Below, piece by piece: positions 39,493-47,209 of a stretch of 64,000 nt of DNA. Position numbers and translations under genes: made by a program. The stretch comes from CAYVQE01 sp964454005 (GTDB taxonomy: Bacteria; Myxococcota; B64-G9), in contig CAYVQE010000002.1 of assembly GCA_964454005.1 (NCBI GenBank), forward strand, positions 58,934-122,933. Reading direction: 5' to 3'. The notes under the pieces were generated by a model. That model saw nothing but the letters and a program-made list of their open reading frames with translations. It was not told the DNA's origin and searched no databases. The first letter of the stretch is position 1. Every line of letters begins with the position of its first letter.

Positions 39493-39508
39493 AATAAAGC
39501 CTTTATTA
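39492..39508 (-). promoter_or_regulatory. 17-bp palindrome overlapping the parB ribosome site
   Basis: TAATAAAGCCTTTATTA is a perfect inverted repeat (8+1+8). It touches the parB ATG and includes its Shine-Dalgarno-like AAAGG. It differs from parS. It could sequester the ribosome site as a hairpin or act as an operator. Confidence 0.55.
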
Positions 39509-39584
39509 ACCTGAATTTACCGGGGCTCTCCAACTCGTCGATTTTATTGTCCCCCCCTTCCGGCGGGGAACTCCGGATTAACGG

Positions 39585-40349
39585 TTACTTGAGTCCAGAC
39601 AAGATCTCCCGCGCCAGGGCCGTGTAGCTCTCCGCGCCCCGGGAGCGAATGTCGTACAGCAGCACCGGCTTGCCAAAGGACGGGGCCTCGGACAGCCGCA
39701 CGTTGCGCGGGATGGCGGTGCGAAAGACCTGGCCGTCGAAGTAGGACCGCGCCTCCTCGGCCACCGAATGGGCGATGGCGTTGCGGGTGTCGAACATGGT
39801 CAGCAGGATGCCGTCGATCGCCAGCCGCGGGTTGATGCCGGCCCGGATCATGTCGATGGTGCGCAGCAGGTTGGACAAGCCCTCGAGCGCGTAGTACTCG
39901 CACTGCAGCGGCACGATCACCCCATCGGCACAGGCCAGCGCGTTGACCGTCAGCAGGCCCAGCGAGGGCGGGCAGTCGATCAGGATGAACTCGTGCTCGG
40001 AGCGCGCCGGTTCGAGCGCCCGGCGCAGCCGCGATTCCCGCTCCGGAGCCTCGACCAGCTCGACCTCGGCGCCGATCAGATCCGAGTCCGCGGGCAGCAG
40101 CTTGAGATGCTCGAGTTCGGTGTCCAGCATCACCGCCCCGAGCTCCACTTCGCCCAGCAGCAGGTGATAGAGGCTGCGCCGATCCGGATCGGCGCCATGG
40201 CCCAGCCCGGTGGTGGCGTTGGCCTGCGGATCGCAATCGACCAGCAGCACGGGCCGTTCGGCCAGGCTCAGGGCCGCGGCCAGATTGACCGCGGTGGTGG
40301 TCTTGCCGACCCCGCCTTTCTGATTGGCGATGGCGATGATGCGTCCCAT
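39585..40349 (-). CDS. parA: Chromosome partitioning ATPase ParA (Soj type)
   Basis: A 254-residue ATPase with the deviant Walker A KGGVGKTT (from residue 11), LVDCDPQANAT, and DCPPSLGLLTVNAL. This is the short chromosomal Soj type without a DNA-binding N-terminal domain. With ParB it drives origin segregation. It follows rsmG on the same strand across 283 bases with two hairpins, and leads the parB-bactofilin-zinc-knuckle cluster. The start ATG has no clear Shine-Dalgarno. Confidence 0.96.
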   Translation of the reverse strand: MGRIIAIANQKGGVGKTTTAVNLAAALSLAERPVLLVDCDPQANATTGLGHGADPDRRSLYHLLLGEVELGAVMLDTELEHLKLLPADSDLIGAEVELVEAPERESRLRRALEPARSEHEFILIDCPPSLGLLTVNALACADGVIVPLQCEYYALEGLSNLLRTIDMIRAGINPRLAIDGILLTMFDTRNAIAHSVAEEARSYFDGQVFRTAIPRNVRLSEAPSFGKPVLLYDIRSRGAESYTALAREILSGLK

Positions 40350-40509
40350 GAGCGCGTTCCGCTGCCGCGCAGCGGTAGTCCGGCTGCGCGACGGTTGTTC
40401 ATCCAGCGACGACGGGACCCGTTTATTACCACAGCGCCGAGAAGCGGTCCAGCGTAAAAATTGGCGTAAGCGTTCACGGCAACCATCGCCAAGTGGCTGG
40501 AAACATTGC

Positions 40510-40535
40510 CGCGAGCGAACGACGGCTCGCTCGCG
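40510..40535. repeat. Perfect 9-bp hairpin between rsmG and parA
   Basis: CGCGAGCGA and TCGCTCGCG surround eight bases. No T-run follows on either strand. It may be a processing or attenuation element of the rsmG-parA mRNA. Confidence 0.4.
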
Positions 40536-40571
40536 CGGCGCGCATCAGCACGCCGACATTGGGGGTGAGCC

Positions 40572-40593
40572 TCGAAAAACCACGCTTTTTCGA
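40572..40593 (-). terminator. AT-rich hairpin after rsmG, possible weak terminator
   Basis: TCGAAAAA and TTTTTCGA flank six bases, 40 bases after the rsmG stop on the minus strand. The T-tract forms the 3' arm of the stem itself, so termination could occur within the arm. Confidence 0.4.
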
Positions 40594-40632
40594 AGGGGTC
40601 TGGGACAGACTTCCCGACACTTACAAATTGGC

Positions 40633-41373
40633 CTACCCCGCTGCGCGGCGCAGGGCCACCAGCCAGCGCTCCAGCCCGCAAAAGGGCAGCCGATAGCGCT
40701 GCTCGCGCTCCAGGCTGAAGCCGGCCGGCAGCCCGGCCGCCCGCCAGTCGGCCCGGTCGTCGCCGCTGCCGTGGGGCTGGCCGGCCATGATCCACAACCG
40801 GCCGCCGGGCGCTACCAGGCGGCTGCCCTGCTCGACCCACAGCGGCGGCGGCAGCGTCGCCCGCGACACCACCTCGTCCCAGACCGGCTCGGCCCGGTCG
40901 GCGGGCTGCGGCCGCCGCCCATCGGTCGTCCAGCCCAGCCGCTGCCAGCGAACCTCCAGCCCGCTAACTAGCCCCATGGCCCGGGCCGCCTGGCGCAGAA
41001 AGCTGACTCGTTTGCGCCGCGCCTCGGTCAGGGTCAGCACCAGCTCGGGCCGCAGGGCCTTGAGCACCAACCCGGGAAAGCCGGCGCCGGAACCCACGTC
41101 GTGGACCCGGGCGGCCATCCCCAGCGCCGGGAGCAGCACGGCCGAGTCCAGGTAGAGCCGCTCGGCCATGGCCCGGGCGTCGCGCACCGTGGTCAGGTTG
41201 ACCTTGTCGGCCCAGCGCAGCAGCAACCGCTGGTGGGCCGCCAGGCGCTCCAGCGCGGCCGGCTGGAGGTCCAGCCCCATGGCCTGGCCGCCCTGCTGCA
41301 GGTATTCGGTGAAGTCCGTCACCAGCGCATCTCGATCGCGGCCGTTCAGCTCAGCCGGCCGGCCCTGTTCCAC
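40633..41373 (-). CDS. rsmG: 16S rRNA (guanine-527-N7)-methyltransferase RsmG
   Basis: A 246-residue methyltransferase that uses S-adenosylmethionine to modify G527 of 16S rRNA. The SAM motif VHDVGSGAGFPGLVLKALRP is intact, with RWADKVNLTTVRD upstream and LTEARRKRVSFLRQ after it. The best start is GTG at 41373, which lies inside a parS site and within the end of mnmG (23-base overlap). It follows mnmG in the classical order mnmG-rsmG-parA-parB. Confidence 0.95.
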   Translation of the reverse strand: MEQGRPAELNGRDRDALVTDFTEYLQQGGQAMGLDLQPAALERLAAHQRLLLRWADKVNLTTVRDARAMAERLYLDSAVLLPALGMAARVHDVGSGAGFPGLVLKALRPELVLTLTEARRKRVSFLRQAARAMGLVSGLEVRWQRLGWTTDGRRPQPADRAEPVWDEVVSRATLPPPLWVEQGSRLVAPGGRLWIMAGQPHGSGDDRADWRAAGLPAGFSLEREQRYRLPFCGLERWLVALRRAAG

Positions 41374-43270
41374 GTGGAACAGTCCCCGGGCCGCGGCCCA
41401 GGGCCACGCTGATGACCATCAGCGCCGCCGGGGTCATGCCGTCGACCCGGGCGGCGGCACCCAGGTTGCGCGGCCGCTCTCGGTCGAGCTTCTCGCGCAG
41501 CTCGCTGGACAGGCCGGCCAGGGCTTGATAATCGAACTCGGCCGGTATGCGCCGCTGCTGTTGGAGCCGCAGCCGTTCGGCCTCGCGCTGCTGGCGCTCG
41601 ATGTAGCCGGCATACTTGACCCGCACCTCGGCCCGCTCCAGCACCTCGGCCGGGTATTCGCGTCCCAGCCGGGACACCAGCCCACCGATGCCCACCTCGG
41701 GCCGGCGCAGCAGCTTCTCCAGGCTGGGCCGCTGGCCGTGGGGCCCGGCCGCCGCCCGCGTACCGGCCAGCTCGACGCACAGGGCATCGGTCAGCTCGAG
41801 CCGTCGGCGCCGCTGCTGCCGGGCCGCCGCCGGCACCAGCCCCACCTGCTCGGCGGCCCGGCCCAGCCGATCCCAGGCGTTGTCCTCGCGCAGCAGCAAG
41901 CGGAACTCGGCCCGCGAGGAAAACATCCGGTAGGGCTCGCTGGCGCCGCGGCTGACCAGATCGTCGATCATCACCCCGATGTAGGCCTGGCTGCGTTCCA
42001 ACACCAGCGGTTCCTGGCCGCGCAGGGCGCGGGCCGCGTTGATGCCGGCCAGCAGCCCCTGGCCGGCGGCCTCCTCGTAGCCGCTGGTGCCGTTGATCTG
42101 GCCGGCCAGGTAGAGTCCGGGGACCGCGCGTAGTTGCAGGTCGTGGCCCAGTTGGGTGGGATCGACATAGTCGTACTCCACCGCGTAGCCGGGCTGTACG
42201 ATCTCGGCCCGCTCCAGCCCGGCGATGGTGGCCACCATCCGCCGCTGGGTCTCCAGCGGCAGCGAGGTGGAGATGCCGTTGGGGTAGATCACCTCCTGCC
42301 CGGCAGCGGTCGGCTCCAGAATGACCTGGTGGGCCCGGCGATCGGCGAAGCGCACCACCTTGTCCTCGATCGAGGGGCAATAGCGCGGGCCTCTGCCCTG
42401 GATGACGCCGCCGAACAGGGGCGATCGATCCAGTCCGGACCGGATGGCCTGGTGGGTCTGGGGGTTGGTGCGGGTGAGGTGGCAGACCACCGCCGGCGCC
42501 AGCCCGGCCGGCCTGGCCGCGGCCTCGTGGGAGAAGGGCAGGAAGGGCGCCTCGGACGGCTGGGCCTCGAGCCGGCTGAAATCGATACTGGCCGCTTCGA
42601 GCCGCGGCGGCGTGCCCGTCTTCAAGCGGCCGACGCGAATGCCGCGCTGGATCAGGCTGGCGGTCAGCCGCTGCGGCGCCCGGTCACCGACCCGGCCGCC
42701 AGCGGTCGACTCCAGGCCGGTGTGCATCAACCCGCCCAGGAAGGTGCCCGTGGTCAGCACGGCCACCCGACAGCCGAGGCGCCGCCCGTCGGCCAGCACC
42801 ACCGCGGCCAGACGCCCGGCTGCATCCAGTTCCAGGTCCTCGACGCAGCCGGCGATCAGCTCCAGACCGGCACAGGCATCCAGGCTGGCGCTCAGCCAGC
42901 GGCTATAGCCGCCCATGTCGCACTGGACCCGGCGGGCCCGCACCGCTGGCCCGCGGCTGGCGTTGAGGCGCCGAAAGTGGATGGCGGTCGCATCCGCTGC
43001 CCGGCCCATCTCTCCGCCGAGCGCATCGAGTTCGCGGACGATCTGGCTCTTGCCCAGCCCGCCGATGGCCGGATTGCAAGACATCTCGGCCACCCGATCC
43101 GGATCCAGGGTGATCAGCCCGACCGCCAGGCCCAGCCGGGCACCGGCCAGCGCGGCCTCGCAACCGGCATGGCCGGCTCCAACCACCACCATATCGAAGA
43201 CCGTTCCACGTGAAACCAACCGAATGCTCCTGCCCGGGGAAGCGGCCGCTGCCGGCCGCCGCCGGCTCAT
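41351..43270 (-). CDS. mnmG: tRNA uridine-5-carboxymethylaminomethyl modification enzyme MnmG (GidA)
   Basis: A 639-residue FAD enzyme that, with MnmE, modifies the wobble uridine of certain tRNAs. The FAD motif is VVVGAGHAGCEAALAGARLG; CNPAIGGLGKSQIVRELDALGG and the GTSGYEEAAGQGLLAGINAAR segment are conserved. Length is normal. ATG 43270 lies three bases after the stop of the small upstream ORF. A TTG at 43219 with AGGAG before it would remove 17 residues and fits the family N-terminus at least as well. Both ends of the gene carry parS sites. The partner gene mnmE is not in the cluster. Confidence 0.96.
   Translation of the reverse strand: MSRRRPAAAASPGRSIRLVSRGTVFDMVVVGAGHAGCEAALAGARLGLAVGLITLDPDRVAEMSCNPAIGGLGKSQIVRELDALGGEMGRAADATAIHFRRLNASRGPAVRARRVQCDMGGYSRWLSASLDACAGLELIAGCVEDLELDAAGRLAAVVLADGRRLGCRVAVLTTGTFLGGLMHTGLESTAGGRVGDRAPQRLTASLIQRGIRVGRLKTGTPPRLEAASIDFSRLEAQPSEAPFLPFSHEAAARPAGLAPAVVCHLTRTNPQTHQAIRSGLDRSPLFGGVIQGRGPRYCPSIEDKVVRFADRRAHQVILEPTAAGQEVIYPNGISTSLPLETQRRMVATIAGLERAEIVQPGYAVEYDYVDPTQLGHDLQLRAVPGLYLAGQINGTSGYEEAAGQGLLAGINAARALRGQEPLVLERSQAYIGVMIDDLVSRGASEPYRMFSSRAEFRLLLREDNAWDRLGRAAEQVGLVPAAARQQRRRRLELTDALCVELAGTRAAAGPHGQRPSLEKLLRRPEVGIGGLVSRLGREYPAEVLERAEVRVKYAGYIERQQREAERLRLQQQRRIPAEFDYQALAGLSSELREKLDRERPRNLGAAARVDGMTPAALMVISVALGRGPGTVPRGTGPAG
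41366..41381. other. parS site 1
   Basis: TGTTCCACGTGGAACA, a perfect 16-bp palindrome that matches the universal ParB site and the myxobacterial GTTCCACGTGGAAC form. It overlaps the end of mnmG and the GTG start of rsmG. Confidence 0.95.
43203..43216. other. parS site 2
   Basis: GTTCCACGTGAAAC, one base away from the palindrome of site 1 and a full match to the general ParB consensus. It lies at the start of the mnmG coding region, 1.8 kb from site 1. Confidence 0.92.
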
Positions 43271-43273
43271 CGG

Positions 43274-43489
43274 TCAGGATCCCTGCATGCACTGCTCGGT
43301 GAGCGCTTCGCGGTTCTGCGCGATGTAGGCGTCGACCTCGGGCTCGGTCAGGCCCAGGTCCTCGAGCACGCCCTTGAAGACGAAATCGAAGCCCGAGTCC
43401 AGCCGGCCGGTGGTCAGCTCGTACTTCAGCTTGACCACCGCAGCCGCGTGGAGGCGCTCCTGCTTGCTCTTTTTGCGGCTGGTGGTCAT
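43274..43489 (-). CDS. Small conserved protein in the usual mnmE position
   Basis: A 71-residue protein: a basic N-terminus (TTSRKKSKQERLHAAAVVK) and an acidic C-terminal helix pair (FDFVFKGVLEDLGLTEPEVD). It has no membrane segment. It sits between khpB and mnmG, where mnmE (trmE) is found in many bacteria, and ends three bases before the mnmG ATG, so it is cotranscribed with mnmG. I do not recognise the family and do not suggest that it replaces MnmE. Confidence 0.65.
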   Translation of the reverse strand: MTTSRKKSKQERLHAAAVVKLKYELTTGRLDSGFDFVFKGVLEDLGLTEPEVDAYIAQNREALTEQCMQGS

Positions 43490-43532
43490 TCCGCTCGATA
43501 CCCGCGGTGGCAGGCCTGGACGCGGCCCGCGT

Positions 43533-44216
43533 TCAGTCCTTCTTCTCGGGCTCTACGCAAAGCACCCGGTAGGCGCCGCCGCCATGGCTGTACGTGCTCA
43601 CATCGCTCCGATCGACCAGCGCCAGGTGGAGCAAACGCCGATCCTGCGAGTCCATCAGCCCCACCTGCAGCGGCTTATCGAGCCGACCCGCCTTGGCGGC
43701 CAACTCCTCGCCGAGCAGCTTCATCTTGGCGGTGCGATCCTCGATGTCGCCGGTGAAGTCGACGATGAAGCGCCGCTGATCCTCGCCCCGGCTGGCCACC
43801 ACCCGGTTGATCAGGTACTGCAAGGCGCCGCGCAGCTCGCGCATGTCGCCGCGCCGGGTGTCCGGCACCGCGTCTTCGAAAGCCGCGGTCAACAGCACCT
43901 GTTCGCCCTTCTCGGTCACCTCGACCGCAGCCGGGTAGGCCAGCCCCTCCAGCAAGCGCTCCAGCACCAGGGCCGCGAAGCGCTGGGGCTGATCGCGCAG
44001 CCGCTCCACCTCCTCGTTCCATTCGTGCGAGGTGGGCTTGGGCCGGGCCTGCTCCGTGTTGTAGTCGACCAGGATGCCCACCTTCTCCGGTTGCAGCGGC
44101 TGTCCGAAGCGCTGCGGCAATTGCTGGTAGTCGAGGTCGGCGACCGGTATGCCCAGTCGCTTGGAGGCCTTTTGCAAAACCTCCGGCAGGTCGATCCCAA
44201 AGAATTCCTTGCGCAT
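43533..44216 (-). CDS. khpB: RNA-binding protein KhpB (Jag), Jag-N/KH/R3H
   Basis: A 227-residue protein. The N-terminal Jag domain (FGIDLPEVLQKASKRLGIPV) is followed by a linker, a KH-like domain (about 80-155: ALQYLINRVVA is its last helix) and a C-terminal R3H domain (about 160-222, with MDSQDRRLLHLALVDRSDV and a Gly-rich end SHGGGAYRVLCVEPEKKD). It binds RNA, and in other bacteria pairs with KhpA to tune division and envelope genes. Its place directly after yidC (39 bases) is the classical one. The ATG follows AGGGGAACG. Confidence 0.88.
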   Translation of the reverse strand: MRKEFFGIDLPEVLQKASKRLGIPVADLDYQQLPQRFGQPLQPEKVGILVDYNTEQARPKPTSHEWNEEVERLRDQPQRFAALVLERLLEGLAYPAAVEVTEKGEQVLLTAAFEDAVPDTRRGDMRELRGALQYLINRVVASRGEDQRRFIVDFTGDIEDRTAKMKLLGEELAAKAGRLDKPLQVGLMDSQDRRLLHLALVDRSDVSTYSHGGGAYRVLCVEPEKKD

Positions 44217-44255
44217 GTTCGTTCCCCTGGCGTTGCGGGCCGCTTCTGGCCGGCG

Positions 44256-46007
44256 TCAGGTCCCGCCGGCCCCTTCGAGCGCCGCCTGCTTGCGGTCGCG
44301 CATCTTGTTGTAGATCAGCTGATGAGCGATCGACAGCAGCGAGTTGACGAAGATATAGAGCACCAGCCCGGAGGGCAGGTAGAGCATGATGAAAGTGAAG
44401 AAGGCCGGCATGATGTACAGCATCATCTTGGCCTGCTGGCTGTCGGCGCTGGTGGGCGACAGCCACTGCTGCAGAAACATGGTGCCGCCTAGCACGATGG
44501 GCAGGATGTAGTACGGATCGCGGTAGGACAAATCGCCCAGCCAGCCCGCTATGAACGGCGCCTGGTACAGCTCGACCGAAGAGTACAGCATGCGGTAGAG
44601 CGCGATCCAGATCGGCATCTGCAGCAACATCGGAAAGCAGCCGCCCATGGGGTTGATCTTGTGGGTCTTGTAGAGATTCATCATCTCCTGGTTGAGCTTC
44701 TGCTTGTCGTCGCCGTGCTTCTTCTTCAACTCCTCCATCAAGGGCTTCAGCTTGGCCATTTCGCCCATCGACTTCATGCTCTTGTGGGTCAGCGGCAGCA
44801 GCAACACCTTGATGACGATGGTCAGCATGATGATGGCCAGCCCGTAGTTGCCGAGAAACGAATAGAAGTTCTTCAGCAGCCACAGCATCGGATGACACAG
44901 GAAGGCGAACCAGCCGTAGTCCACCGAGCCGGTCAGCCGGGCCGGCTTCTCGGGCTTGCCCACCCCGCCGCGGATCTGCTCCAGCAGGCTCATCTTCTTC
45001 GGTCCGGCATAGATCCGGAAGCGATGGCTGGCGCTGGTGCCCGGGGGAATGTCGGTCTCCGGGTACATCAAGCTGGCGATCAACAAATTGTCGTGCCGGG
45101 CGGAGATGCGGCAGACCGCCCGATCGACCTCCAGCGGCACCGCCGCCATCAGGAAGTACTGCTCGTTGATGCCGGTCCAGTTGATGTTGGGCTCTTCGGT
45201 GCGGGCCTCGCCCGCGTTGAGCTTGGCCACCGAGGTGCAGCCGGAAGACGAGGGGATGGTCTGCTCACCCTTCATGCACATGGGTGTGCGCGGCGCGCTC
45301 GGTGCCCCGAAGCAGCCGGTCTGCGCCGGTGGGGCGTAGTTGGCGAACAGGTCGAGGATGATCTGCTCCTCGATGCTCGATTCGGAGCGGTTCTCGAGCT
45401 CGACCTCGAGGTCGATCTGGTACTGCTCGGGCGAGATGCGAAAGCGCTTGGTGATCACCGGCGTGTTGGCGTCGGTCGGATCCTCGAGGAGGAAGACCAC
45501 CTCTTCGGCGCTCTGGGATACGATCCGCCAATCCTGATAGGTGCCTAATTTAAATGAGCTATTTTCTTTCCTGAACCGGATCGACAGCGGCAGCCGGCCC
45601 TCCTGCTCGGTCGAGACCAGGTTCTCGGGCCCCAGGTCCGCGCCCGGTCGGTTCTCATCGCGCTCCTCGTAGTTGAACAGCTCCATGCGCTTGAGCGCTG
45701 CACCGTGGCTGCTGAACACGGCCTTGAACCGCTCACCCTCGATCTCGGCCAGCTGCTCCGGGCCCAACTCCGCCGCAGGCGCGCTGTCGCTATCCGGCGC
45801 GGGCGCAGCCTGCTCGGCGCCGTCCGGTCGGTCCGGCCCGGCCGGCCCGGCCGGCCCGGCCGGCTCGCCCTGCCCGGCTGCGGTCGCCCCGTCGGGCAGC
45901 CCGCCGTCCGGTGCCGCGGTCGGCTCGGGGGTCTCCATGAAGAACATCGACCAGATGAGCCAGACGGCGATGCACAGCACGATGGCTATGATGGTCTTCT
46001 TTTCCAT
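44256..46007 (-). CDS. yidC: Membrane protein insertase YidC
   Basis: A 583-residue insertase for inner membrane proteins. An N-terminal signal-anchor (KKTIIAIVLCIAVWLIWSMFF) leads into a Gly/Ala/Pro-rich linker (about 35-75), then a large periplasmic beta domain (about 80-370). The conserved five-helix core follows, with NYGLAIIMLTIVIKVLLLPL, a cytoplasmic hairpin (KLKPLMEELKKKHGDDKQKL), NPMGGCFPMLLQMPIWIALY and a final LYIFVNSLLSIAHQ. This is the Gram-negative long form. The ATG follows AGGTGAGG. It lies in the conserved rpmH-rnpA-yidD-yidC-khpB block. Confidence 0.97.
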   Translation of the reverse strand: MEKKTIIAIVLCIAVWLIWSMFFMETPEPTAAPDGGLPDGATAAGQGEPAGPAGPAGPDRPDGAEQAAPAPDSDSAPAAELGPEQLAEIEGERFKAVFSSHGAALKRMELFNYEERDENRPGADLGPENLVSTEQEGRLPLSIRFRKENSSFKLGTYQDWRIVSQSAEEVVFLLEDPTDANTPVITKRFRISPEQYQIDLEVELENRSESSIEEQIILDLFANYAPPAQTGCFGAPSAPRTPMCMKGEQTIPSSSGCTSVAKLNAGEARTEEPNINWTGINEQYFLMAAVPLEVDRAVCRISARHDNLLIASLMYPETDIPPGTSASHRFRIYAGPKKMSLLEQIRGGVGKPEKPARLTGSVDYGWFAFLCHPMLWLLKNFYSFLGNYGLAIIMLTIVIKVLLLPLTHKSMKSMGEMAKLKPLMEELKKKHGDDKQKLNQEMMNLYKTHKINPMGGCFPMLLQMPIWIALYRMLYSSVELYQAPFIAGWLGDLSYRDPYYILPIVLGGTMFLQQWLSPTSADSQQAKMMLYIMPAFFTFIMLYLPSGLVLYIFVNSLLSIAHQLIYNKMRDRKQAALEGAGGT

Positions 46008-46051
46008 GACCTCACCTGTCTTCGGGTCGCGGCCCGCAACACCGCGCGGTG

Positions 46052-46270
46052 TCAAGGGACGGGGTCGAAGCCGCCCGGATTCCAGGGATGGCAGCGCAGC
46101 AGCCGCCGCAGCCCCAGCCAACTGCCCCGCAGCAGGCCGTGGCGTTGCAGCGCCTCGATGGTGTACTGCGAGCAAGACGGATGGAAACGGCAGCGATTGC
46201 CCAACCACGGCGAGACCAGCAGCTGGTAGAGACGCAGCAGCGCGATCAGGGGCCAGCTCGACCAGCTCAT
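46052..46270 (-). CDS. yidD: Membrane protein insertion efficiency factor YidD
   Basis: A 72-residue protein that assists YidC. It has the family core YQLLVSPWLGNRCRFHPSCS followed by QYTIEALQRHG and RLLRCHPWNPGGFDPVP, with an amphipathic N-terminal helix. The ATG at 46270 overlaps the rnpA stop (ATGA), the usual arrangement; a longer start at 46291 would add seven residues. Confidence 0.95.
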   Translation of the reverse strand: MSWSSWPLIALLRLYQLLVSPWLGNRCRFHPSCSQYTIEALQRHGLLRGSWLGLRRLLRCHPWNPGGFDPVP

Positions 46271-46737
46271 CGGCGCGTCTTTCTCATGCAAGAGCCCAAC
46301 TCGGCGACCAGCTCCCGGTAGCCCGGACGGTTGCGGGTGCGCTTGGGGACCACCACCAGATCGACCCCGCGCGGCAGCAGCGACCGGTTGCGCCGGAAGA
46401 CCTCGCGCACCAGCCGCTTGATCCGATTGCGCTGCACGCTGTTGCCATACTTCTTGCTGACCGCGATTCCCAAGCGGGTCCGCCCGACGCGACTGGGCTT
46501 GAACAGGATGAGCAGGCTTCGGGTATGCAGCTTGCGGCCGCCCCGCTGGACGCGCAGGTACTCACCGCGCTTGAGCAGGCGGGAGCACTTCGGATACGAC
46601 TCGCCTTCGTCCGCAGTTCGCGCGCGGCGCTCACTTGTTGGACGAGAGCTTGACCGCGAGCCTGGCCCGACGTTTCCGGCGGCGCCGTTGGAGGACCCTA
46701 CGACCACCCTTGGTTCCCATCCGCGCCAGAAAGCCAT
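46267..46737 (-). CDS. rnpA: Ribonuclease P protein component, start inside rpmH
   Basis: The RNase P protein core is complete: RLLKRGEYLRVQRGGRKLH, LGIAVSKKYGNSVQRNRIKR, LVREVFRRN and DLVVVPKR. It binds the P RNA and helps process tRNA 5' ends. The usual start would lie 5-20 residues before RLLKRGEY, but no ATG, GTG or TTG exists there. The first canonical codons in frame are GTG 46707 and ATG 46737, both inside rpmH, giving an N-terminal extension of about 42-52 residues rich in Arg, Ser and Gly. A non-canonical start near 46600 is the alternative. Its stop overlaps the yidD start. Confidence 0.9.
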   Translation of the reverse strand: MAFWRGWEPRVVVGSSNGAAGNVGPGSRSSSRPTSERRARTADEGESYPKCSRLLKRGEYLRVQRGGRKLHTRSLLILFKPSRVGRTRLGIAVSKKYGNSVQRNRIKRLVREVFRRNRSLLPRGVDLVVVPKRTRNRPGYRELVAELGSCMRKTRR

Positions 46738-46783
46738 GCTGCCGCTTGCGCCGGCGGCGGCTCGGCTGATAGGTCCGTTTCAC
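46631..46783 (-). CDS. rpmH: 50S ribosomal protein L34
   Basis: A 50-residue, very basic ribosomal protein: KRTYQPSRRRRKRQHGFLAR, then MGTKGGRRVL and a Lys/Arg-rich end finishing in KLSSNK. The first 44 residues match the family closely; the C-terminus is a few residues longer than usual. The start is GTG at 46783, 6-12 bases after a GGAAAGGGG-type ribosome site. It heads the leftward operon next to dnaA and overlaps the beginning of rnpA. Confidence 0.96.
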   Translation of the reverse strand: MKRTYQPSRRRRKRQHGFLARMGTKGGRRVLQRRRRKRRARLAVKLSSNK

Positions 46784-46851
46784 GACCGATCACCCCTTTC
46801 CACGACGCGGCCGCTGTCAATCGGCGGCGGGCGTCGCATGCGAAGCCCGGA

Positions 46852-46881
46852 ATTTGAACCACAGTGCGCGCTGACTGTCAA
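46852..46881 (-). promoter_or_regulatory. Promoter of the rpmH operon
   Basis: On the minus strand a perfect TTGACA (46881-46876), 18 bases, TCAAAT (46857-46852), about 70 bases before the rpmH start. Confidence 0.6.
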
Positions 46882-47076
46882 GTTCGAAAAGGTTTTTCCG
46901 CGCTCCCGATCAGGGACGCTCTTTTTTTTGCTTGCATCGGTTCGGCGTCTTTGCTAGACCGATGCTCCGCTACAGCGTTTCTACGGGTGGGCAGTGGTGT
47001 GCAGGAGGTGGAGAACAGCTGTCCTCTGCCTGTGGTAAAACTTATGTATCTGTTTGATTTGTTTGGATTAAGCTTT

Positions 47077-47096
47077 TTTTCCACAATTGTGAATAA
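47077..47096. promoter_or_regulatory. Pair of inverted DnaA boxes
   Basis: TTTTCCACA (47077-47085) and TGTGAATAA (47088-47096) are two consensus-type DnaA boxes facing each other with two bases between them, next to a T-rich tract. Confidence 0.6.
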
Positions 47097-47209
47097 AACG
47101 GCCCTGCCGAACGGATTTCGCCGTTTTTTCAAACCTGTCGAACCCGGCTGGTGGCGTGATCGCCGGGCGATCGCACCGGCGTCGGTCTTGCCGAAGGACG
47201 GTCCTGAGG

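Larger units (their letters stand above)
46784..47209. other. oriC: oriC candidate: rpmH-dnaA divergent intergenic region
   Basis: A 426-base region without a gene, between the leftward rpmH operon and the rightward dnaA. Its centre (47036-47130) is the most AT-rich stretch nearby. DnaA-box-like sequences are TGTGGTAAA (47031-47039, one mismatch), TTTTCCACA (47077-47085) and TGTGAATAA (47088-47096). A perfect palindrome GATCGCCGGGCGATC (47158-47172) lies 37 bases before dnaA. Gene direction switches here, as expected at an origin. Replication start is inferred, not shown. Confidence 0.6.

Noticed and set aside
46284..46634. GTG-started 116-codon ORF right after rpmH
   Set aside because: It is in a different frame from RnpA and its translation is Ser/Arg low-complexity; the RnpA frame is unmistakable.
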